Below, one piece after another: positions 6,652 through 11,238 of a stretch of 11,238 nucleotides of DNA (its first letter is position 1; each line of letters opens with the position of its first letter). Under the pieces are notes generated by a model. It saw nothing but the letters and a program-made list of their open reading frames with translations, did no database searches and was not told where the DNA came from. Where the stretch lies: assembly GCA_030039655.1 (NCBI GenBank), contig JASHVC010000199.1, positions 1-11,238 of the forward strand, given 5' to 3'. The position numbers and the translations under genes were made by a program. Source of the stretch: Xanthobacteraceae bacterium. Its GTDB lineage: Bacteria > Pseudomonadota > Alphaproteobacteria > Rhizobiales > Xanthobacteraceae.

Positions 6652-7407
6652 TCACTGCCGGAACGGAAAATTGAATGCCGTCAACAGCGCCCGCGCTTCG
6701 TCGTCGTTGCCCGCGGTGGTGCACACAGTGATGTCCATGCCCCAGATGTCAGCGGCCTTGTCGTAGTCGATCTCGGGGAACACGATGTGTTCCTTGATGC
6801 CGAGGGTGTAGTTGCCGCGGCCATCAAAGCTCTTGGGCGAAAGGCCACGGAAATCGCGCACGCGCGGCAGCGCGATGTTGATAAGCCGGTCGAGAAATTC
6901 GTACATACGCGCCTTGCGCAGCGTCACCTTGCAACCGATAGCCTGGCCCTCGCGCAACTTGTAGGTCGCGATTGACTTGCGCGACTTGGTGACAACGGCC
7001 TTCTGTCCGGCGATCAGCGCCAGGTCGGCTGCAGCCGACTCCACCTTCTTGCGGTCGGCGACACCCTCGCCGATGCCCATGTTGATGACGATCTTGTCGA
7101 GGCTGGGAATCTGCATCCGGCTTTTGTAACCGAACTGCTCTGTAAGCTTACCGCGGATTGTCTCGTCGAACTGCACCTTCAAGCGCGCCGGGACGCGCGG
7201 CTCCGGCGCACGCTCGGCCTTGGCCGCCTTGCCGGCCTTGCCGTCGCCCTTCTCGCCCGCCTCCGCCTTGGCCGCCTTGGGCGTCTGTTCGCCTTTGCCG
7301 GCCTTCTGCGCCTTTACCGGCTTCTCGGCCTGGTCGGCCTTCGCAGGGCGCTTGGGCTTCTCGGCCTTATCTGCGTTCTTCGCTTTCTTTTCGTCCGTAT
7401 CAGCCAT
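6652..7407 (-). CDS. rplE: 50S ribosomal protein L5 with Lys/Ala-rich N-terminal extension
   Basis: L5 anchors 5S rRNA to the large subunit and forms a bridge to the 30S head near the P-site tRNA. The L5 core starts about residue 73 ([20 protein letters not shown]) and runs through [30 protein letters not shown] and [19 protein letters not shown] to a normal C-terminus FPFRQ, about 179 aa as usual. In front lie some 72 extra residues, dominated by K, A, E, P and G with repeats such as KAEKP and KAAKAE. The long start is real in sequence terms: the ATG at 7407 has GGAG 9 nt upstream and overlaps the rplX stop by 8 nt. Near the core start only TTG/GTG codons occur, without a Shine-Dalgarno sequence. 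The total of 251 aa is clearly longer than the family norm. Confidence 0.96.
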   Translation of the reverse strand: MADTDEKKAKNADKAEKPKRPAKADQAEKPVKAQKAGKGEQTPKAAKAEAGEKGDGKAGKAAKAERAPEPRVPARLKVQFDETIRGKLTEQFGYKSRMQIPSLDKIVINMGIGEGVADRKKVESAAADLALIAGQKAVVTKSRKSIATYKLREGQAIGCKVTLRKARMYEFLDRLINIALPRVRDFRGLSPKSFDGRGNYTLGIKEHIVFPEIDYDKAADIWGMDITVCTTAGNDDEARALLTAFNFPFRQ

Positions 7408-7726
7408 CGATCTCGACTCCCGAACGCTTGGCGACGCGCACCTTCTTGCGCTGGTCGCCGGTGCCGACAAACTTGAAGCCGACCCGCGTCGGCTTGCCGT
7501 CCTTGGGATCAGCGAGCGCGATGTTGGACAGGTGGATCGACGCCTCCTTGGAGATAATGCCGCCCTCCTGCGTCGTGCTTTGGCGCTGATGGCGCTTGAC
7601 CATGTTGACGCCGCGCACCAGGGCACGGCCTTCGTCGCGGCGCATCTCGATGACCTCGCCGGTGCGGCCCTTGTCGCGGCCTGCAATCACGATGACGGTG
7701 TCGCCCTTTTTGATTCTCGCCGCCAT
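7400..7726 (-). CDS. rplX: 50S ribosomal protein L24
   Basis: L24 is one of the two assembly-initiating proteins of the large subunit and lies at the exit-tunnel opening. The 108-aa product contains an N-terminal KOW motif ([20 protein letters not shown], about 5-24), then [33 protein letters not shown] and [12 protein letters not shown]. The junction with rplN reads GTGATG on the minus strand. Starting at the GTG would add one Met and give a 4-nt overlap. The ATG at 7726, sharing one base with the rplN stop (TGATG), fits homologues better. Its end overlaps rplE by 8 nt. Confidence 0.97.
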   Translation of the reverse strand: MAARIKKGDTVIVIAGRDKGRTGEVIEMRRDEGRALVRGVNMVKRHQRQSTTQEGGIISKEASIHLSNIALADPKDGKPTRVGFKFVGTGDQRKKVRVAKRSGVEIDG

Positions 7727-8094
7727 CACAGCACCTCGGGCGCAAGCGAAATGATCTTCATGTGGTTCTTGGCCCGCAATTCGCGCGGCACGGGTCCGAA
7801 AATGCGCGTGCCCACCGGCTCCATCTGCGGATTGATCAACACTGCGGCGTTGCGGTCGAAGCGGATGATCGAGCCATCGGCGCGTTTGATGTCCTTGGCG
7901 ATACGCACGATGACCGCCTTCATCACGTCGCCCTTCTTCACCCGGCCGCGCGGGATCGCCTCCTTCACCGACACGACGATCACGTCGCCGATGGTGGCGT
8001 ATTTGCGCTTACTGCCGCCGAGCACCTTGATGCACATGACGCGGCGCGCGCCGGAATTGTCCGCCACGTCGAGGTTGCTTTGCATCTGGATCAT
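7726..8094 (-). CDS. rplN: 50S ribosomal protein L14
   Basis: L14 lies at the subunit interface, forms bridges to 16S rRNA and interacts with L19 and the silencing factor RsfS. The 122-aa product has exactly the family length. It begins [20 protein letters not shown], contains [34 protein letters not shown] and [13 protein letters not shown], and ends [20 protein letters not shown]. The ATG at 8094 aligns with relatives although its Shine-Dalgarno sequence is weak. It follows rpsQ after 33 nt and is the first gene of what is called the spc operon in E. coli. No separate promoter was recognised in the short gap. Confidence 0.98.
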   Translation of the reverse strand: MIQMQSNLDVADNSGARRVMCIKVLGGSKRKYATIGDVIVVSVKEAIPRGRVKKGDVMKAVIVRIAKDIKRADGSIIRFDRNAAVLINPQMEPVGTRIFGPVPRELRAKNHMKIISLAPEVL

Positions 8095-8127
8095 GGGCTA
8101 ACCCACCAATTCTTTTCTGCCGCGCGC

Positions 8128-8376
8128 CTAAGAAGCCTGCTTCTTCTCGCCGCGCACGACCGCCCAGCGCTTGAGCTTGGAAATCGGCCGGTGCTCTTCG
8201 ATCCACACGAGATCGCCGACCTTGAATTCATTCTTCTCATCGTGCGCGTAGTACTTCTTCGAACGGCTCACGGTCTTCTTGAACAACGGATGGGTGTAGC
8301 GCCGCTCGACCCGCACAACCAAAGTCTTGGCTTGCTTGTCGCCCACCACGACACCTTGCAGCATACGCTTCGGCAT
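8128..8376 (-). CDS. rpsQ: 30S ribosomal protein S17
   Basis: S17 is a primary-binding 30S protein with an OB fold that contacts the 5' domain of 16S rRNA. The 82-aa product shows [20 protein letters not shown], the characteristic [20 protein letters not shown] and [20 protein letters not shown], then [13 protein letters not shown]. Length is normal. The ATG at 8376 is preceded by AAGGGGA about 5 nt upstream, overlapping the rpmC stop codon (TAAGGGG). Confidence 0.98.
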   Translation of the reverse strand: MPKRMLQGVVVGDKQAKTLVVRVERRYTHPLFKKTVSRSKKYYAHDEKNEFKVGDLVWIEEHRPISKLKRWAVVRGEKKQAS

Positions 8377-8386
8377 CTTATTCCCC

Positions 8387-8587
8387 TTAGCCTTTTGCGC
8401 CGGCGCGCTTTTGCTGCGCGATGGTCTTGAGCCGCGCGATGTCGCGCCGCACTTCGCGCACGCGGGCGGTATTTTCCAACTGCCCGGTGGCGCGCTGAAA
8501 ACGCAGATTGAACTGCTCTTTCTTCAGCTTGAGCACTTCGTCGTCGATCTGATCGATCGTCATGGTTTTGATGTCGGCCGCTTTCAT
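8387..8587 (-). CDS. rpmC: 50S ribosomal protein L29
   Basis: L29 lies beside the polypeptide exit tunnel next to L23, where signal recognition particle and trigger factor dock. The 66-aa product is a two-helix protein: [20 protein letters not shown], then [20 protein letters not shown] and [19 protein letters not shown], the standard family layout. The ATG at 8587 lies 7 nt after the rplP stop. Its ribosome binding site (AGGCG) is weak and overlaps that stop, which suggests coupled translation. Confidence 0.97.
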   Translation of the reverse strand: MKAADIKTMTIDQIDDEVLKLKKEQFNLRFQRATGQLENTARVREVRRDIARLKTIAQQKRAGAKG

Positions 8588-8594
8588 GACACGC

Positions 8595-9008
8595 CTATTC
8601 GCTGATGCGCTCGACGAAGCGGGTTTTGATCGGCAATTTGGCCGCCGCTAGCGCCAGCGCCTCCTTGGCGACCTGCACCGTCACGCCATCCACCTCGAAA
8701 ATGATGCGGCCCGGCTTGATCCGCGTCACCCAAAATTCCGGCGCACCCTTGCCGGAGCCCATGCGCACTTCCAGAGGCTTCTTGGACACCGGCACGTCAG
8801 GAAAGACGCGGATCCACACACGCCCCGACCGCTTCATGTGGCGGGTGAGTGCGCGGCGCGCCGCCTCGATCTGGCGCGCGGTAACCCGGTCGGGCTCCAA
8901 CGCCTTGAGGCCGAACTGGCCGAACGCCAAGTCGATCGCGCTCGTCGCAATGCCTTTGATGCGGCCCTTGTGCGCCTTCCTGAATTTCGTTCGCATCGGT
9001 TGCAGCAT
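8595..9008 (-). CDS. rplP: 50S ribosomal protein L16
   Basis: L16 is a late-assembling large-subunit protein that contacts 5S rRNA-adjacent helices and the A-site tRNA elbow. The 137-aa product has the family start [19 protein letters not shown] (Met at position 5 where many relatives have Lys), [16 protein letters not shown] [39 protein letters not shown] and [19 protein letters not shown]. The arginine of EVRMG (residue 82) corresponds to the one hydroxylated in E. coli. GAGG lies 8 nt before the ATG at 9008. The gap to rpsC is 29 nt. Confidence 0.98.
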   Translation of the reverse strand: MLQPMRTKFRKAHKGRIKGIATSAIDLAFGQFGLKALEPDRVTARQIEAARRALTRHMKRSGRVWIRVFPDVPVSKKPLEVRMGSGKGAPEFWVTRIKPGRIIFEVDGVTVQVAKEALALAAAKLPIKTRFVERISE

Positions 9009-9037
9009 GACGGACGCCTCTGTTCAGCTTTTCTCGC

Positions 9038-9736
9038 TCACGCCGCGTCACGCCGCGGACGGCCGGCATCGGCCTCGGCCATCTTCTTGTCCTGAGCCAT
9101 GGGGTCGTGTTCCATGATCTCGCCCTTGAAGATCCATACCTTCACGCCGCAGGTGCCGTACGTCGTGAACGCGGTGGCGACGCCGTAATCGACGTCGGCG
9201 CGCAACGTATGCAGCGGCACCCGGCCCTCGCGGTACCATTCCATACGCGCGATCTCGGCCCCACCCAGCCGGCCGGAGCAATTGATACGGATGCCTCCGG
9301 CGCCGAGCCGCATAGCCGATTGCACCGCTCGCTTCATAGCGCGGCGGAAGGCGACGCGACGCTCGAGCTGCTGGGCGATCGACTCAGCGACGAGCTGGGC
9401 GTCGAGTTCCGGCTTGCGAATTTCGACGATGTTGATGACCACGTCGCTATCGGTCAGCGCCGCGACCTTGCGACGTAATTTTTCGATGTCGGCGCCCTTC
9501 TTGCCGATGACCACGCCGGGACGCGCCGAATGGATAGTGACGCGGGCCTTCTTGTGCGGACGCTCGATCACGATCTTGGACACCGCAGCCTGCTTCAGCT
9601 CCGCCATCAGCGCTTTACGGATTTCCATGTCCTCGTGCAGCAGCGAGCCGTAGCTGGTCTTGCCCGCGTACCACCGCGAATCCCAGGTGCGGTTGATGCC
9701 CAGACGAAGCCCGACCGGATTGACTTTTTGACCCAT
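9038..9736 (-). CDS. rpsC: 30S ribosomal protein S3
   Basis: S3 lines the mRNA entry channel in the 30S head and has helicase-related activity together with S4 and S5. The 232-aa product starts [20 protein letters not shown], has a type II KH domain around residues 40-107 with the GKKG loop in [17 protein letters not shown], and the C-terminal S3 domain including [20 protein letters not shown] and [20 protein letters not shown]. It ends with a charged tail after [13 protein letters not shown] lies 6 nt before the ATG at 9736. The gap to rplV is 20 nt. Confidence 0.98.
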   Translation of the reverse strand: MGQKVNPVGLRLGINRTWDSRWYAGKTSYGSLLHEDMEIRKALMAELKQAAVSKIVIERPHKKARVTIHSARPGVVIGKKGADIEKLRRKVAALTDSDVVINIVEIRKPELDAQLVAESIAQQLERRVAFRRAMKRAVQSAMRLGAGGIRINCSGRLGGAEIARMEWYREGRVPLHTLRADVDYGVATAFTTYGTCGVKVWIFKGEIMEHDPMAQDKKMAEADAGRPRRDAA

Positions 9737-9756
9737 GGTCTTCTCCTGACCGCTTC

Positions 9757-10140
9757 CTAGTTCGCCGGCGCCTCAACCTCACGCACGATGATGGTGAGGT
9801 TTGCGAACGGCTTAAGTATGCTCCCAACACGGCCGCGCGCTCGCGGCGTATGCCGCTTGATCACCAGCGCCTTGCCGACATGGGCTTGCACGACCACGAG
9901 ATCGTCTACATCGAGGTCGTGATTGTTCTCCGCGTTGGCGATCGCGGACTCCAAACACTTGCGCACCTCGTGGGCGATGCGCTTGCGCGAGAACTCAAGA
10001 TCGGCGAGCGCGGTAGAAACCTTTTTGCCGCGAATGAGCTGGGCCAAAAGGTTCAGCTTCTGCGGGCTCACCCGCAGCATGCGGGAGACCGCTTTCGCTT
10101 CGTTATCGCCGAGCGAACGCCCTCGCCCTTTCTTGCTCAT
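9757..10140 (-). CDS. rplV: 50S ribosomal protein L22
   Basis: L22 spans the large subunit and its beta-hairpin forms part of the exit-tunnel constriction near the macrolide site. The 127-aa product begins [20 protein letters not shown], continues [20 protein letters not shown] and [20 protein letters not shown], and contains the hairpin [17 protein letters not shown]. The reading frame is open 50 codons further upstream, but that part overlaps rpsS in another frame. The start at 10140 is fixed by homology and by a GGGGAGAGATGTC-type Shine-Dalgarno sequence before it. The gap to rpsS is 16 nt. Confidence 0.97.
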   Translation of the reverse strand: MSKKGRGRSLGDNEAKAVSRMLRVSPQKLNLLAQLIRGKKVSTALADLEFSRKRIAHEVRKCLESAIANAENNHDLDVDDLVVVQAHVGKALVIKRHTPRARGRVGSILKPFANLTIIVREVEAPAN

Positions 10141-10156
10141 GACATCTCTCCCCGGC

Positions 10157-10501
10157 CTACGACGCGTCGCCCGCGGGCGCCGCGGGCGCTGCCGGTGCCG
10201 CCCCTCCGGCCGGCGCGGGCCCGCTCGCACGCTTTGCCTTGCGGTCAGATGAATGGCCATAGAACGAGCGGGTCGGCGAAAACTCTCCAAACTTGTGACC
10301 GACCATTTCCTCGGTCACGATTACCGGGATGTGCTTCTGGCCGTTGTAGACGCCGAAAGTCAGCCCGACGAATTGCGGCAGGATGGTCGAGCGCCGCGAC
10401 CAGATGCGGATCATCTCGTGGCGGCCCGACGCGCGTGCCGCATCCACCTTCTTCATCAGATAGCCGTCGAAAAACGGACCTTTCCAGACCGAGCGCGCCA
10501 T
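10157..10501 (-). CDS. rpsS: 30S ribosomal protein S19 with Ala/Pro-rich C-terminal tail
   Basis: S19 forms a complex with S13 in the 30S head near the A site. The first 90 residues are the full family core: [80 protein letters not shown]. Most S19 proteins are about 92 aa. Here the frame continues to 114 aa with a tail made almost only of A, P and G (about 93-114, ending GDAS). The ATG at 10501 has GGAG 8 nt upstream, whose bases overlap the rplB stop codon (TAGGAG). The tail frame is clean and stops 16 nt before rplV. Confidence 0.97.
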   Translation of the reverse strand: MARSVWKGPFFDGYLMKKVDAARASGRHEMIRIWSRRSTILPQFVGLTFGVYNGQKHIPVIVTEEMVGHKFGEFSPTRSFYGHSSDRKAKRASGPAPAGGAAPAAPAAPAGDAS

Positions 10502-10512
10502 CGCCCTATCTC

Positions 10513-11238
10513 CTACTTTTTCTTCTTCCGCGCGTGGCGGCTCAACATGATGAATTTGCTGGTGCTCTTATTCTTCCGCGTCTTCATGCCCTTGGTGGGC
10601 TTGCCCCAGGGCGTCACCGGATGACGGCCGCCACGAGTGCGCCCGCCGAGCGGATGGTCGACTGGATTCATGGTCTCGCCGCGGACATGGCCGCGCCAGC
10701 CCATCCACCGATGGCGACCGGCCTTGCCGATCGAAACGTTCATGTTGTCCGGGTTTGACACCGCACCGACAGTGGCGATGCAATGGCCATGGACCATCCG
10801 CTGCTCGCCTGAATTGAGCCGCAAGATCACGTATTCGCCGTCGCGGCCAACAATCTGCGCGTAAGTGCCGGCTGAGCGCGCGATCTGTCCGCCTTTACCG
10901 ATCTTAAGCTCGATATTGTGCACGATGGTGCCGACCGGAATGTTGGCGATCGGCATGGCATTGCCGGGTTTGACATCGACATACTCGCCGGCAACTACGG
11001 TGTCACCGACCGAAAGCCGCTGCGGCGCCAGGATGTAATTGAGCTCGCCGTCTTCGTATTTGATGAGGGCGATAAATCCGGTGCGGTTGGGATCGTATTC
11101 GATCCGTTCGACCTTGGCGGGCGCGTCGAACTTACGGCGCTTGAAGTCGATGATGCGATAGGCCTTCTTGTGGCCGCCGCCGCGATAGCGGCTGGTGATC
11201 GATCCGGAATTGTTGCGGCCGCCGGTGGAATTCTTACC
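10513..11238 (-). CDS. rplB: 50S ribosomal protein L2 (5' end cut by window edge)
   Basis: L2 is a primary 23S rRNA binder required for subunit association and peptidyl-transferase function. The frame is open from the window edge. Its 241 visible residues begin [20 protein letters not shown] and include [59 protein letters not shown], the highly conserved [15 protein letters not shown] and [19 protein letters not shown], ending RHARKKKK. Compared with a family length near 277, about 36 N-terminal residues lie outside the window. An internal ATG at 10956 is not the start, because the conserved L2 sequence continues upstream of it without a break. Upstream would be expected rplW. Confidence 0.98.
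   Translation of the reverse strand, partial: GKNSTGGRNNSGSITSRYRGGGHKKAYRIIDFKRRKFDAPAKVERIEYDPNRTGFIALIKYEDGELNYILAPQRLSVGDTVVAGEYVDVKPGNAMPIANIPVGTIVHNIELKIGKGGQIARSAGTYAQIVGRDGEYVILRLNSGEQRMVHGHCIATVGAVSNPDNMNVSIGKAGRHRWMGWRGHVRGETMNPVDHPLGGRTRGGRHPVTPWGKPTKGMKTRKNKSTSKFIMLSRHARKKKK

Noticed and set aside
6630..6654. TGAGGC/GCCTCA inverted repeat overlapping the rplE stop
   Set aside because: Only 6 bp with a 13-nt loop and no T-tract, which is expected by chance in GC-rich sequence.
7408..7686. 93-residue further upstream extension of L5
   Set aside because: It overlaps rplX in another frame and has shadow composition. The ATG at 7407 has its own GGAG.
9850..10758. 302-codon plus-strand open frame
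   Set aside because: It is antisense to rplV, rpsS and rplB, all clearly identified, and its product has only compositional features of a shadow frame.

Overview
The window is a piece of the main ribosomal-protein locus (S10-spc-alpha superoperon) of an alphaproteobacterium. Every gene lies on the minus strand, so transcription runs from the right edge (11238) to the left edge (1). In that direction the order is rplB (partial), rpsS, rplV, rpsC, rplP, rpmC, rpsQ, rplN, rplX, rplE, rpsN, rpsH, rplF, an unrecognised 63-codon ORF, rplR, rpsE, rpmD, rplO, secY, adk, rpsM, rpsK (partial). The run secY-adk-rpsM-rpsK without rpmJ is the usual alphaproteobacterial arrangement. The GC-rich composition, the close match of the proteins to remembered Bradyrhizobium/Rhodopseudomonas-type sequences, and a palindromic intergenic repeat of the kind seen in that group suggest Hyphomicrobiales. 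A genus cannot be named from sequence reading alone.

Region by region: 10157-11238 holds the end of the S10 block (L2, S19). 8128-10140 holds L22, S3, L16, L29 and S17. 3341-8094 is the spc block (L14 to L15), tightly packed with overlaps such as GTGATG, TAATG and ATGA. 1082-3291 encodes the translocon core SecY and adenylate kinase, overlapping by 4 nt. A 240-nt gap at 842-1081 contains a plausible promoter and two tandem GC-rich hairpins just before the GTG start of rpsM. S13 and S11 open the alpha operon, which runs off the left edge. Together the genes build both ribosomal subunits, the inner-membrane protein channel and the enzyme that regenerates ADP from AMP.

Departures from the textbook locus are: (1) a 63-aa near-neutral ORF of unknown function inserted between rplF and rplR, starting with an ATGA overlap and a good Shine-Dalgarno sequence; (2) a multi-stem palindromic repeat of about 96 bp between rpmD and rplO; (3) low-complexity extensions on three proteins, namely a Lys/Ala-rich N-terminus of about 72 aa on L5, a histone-H1-like Lys/Ala/Pro C-terminus of about 90 aa on adenylate kinase, and an Ala/Pro tail on S19; (4) candidate regulatory structures upstream of rpsM, between rpsM and rpsK, and before secY. 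No mobile-element genes, CRISPR, tRNA or rRNA were seen. No stretch longer than about 240 nt lacks a gene.
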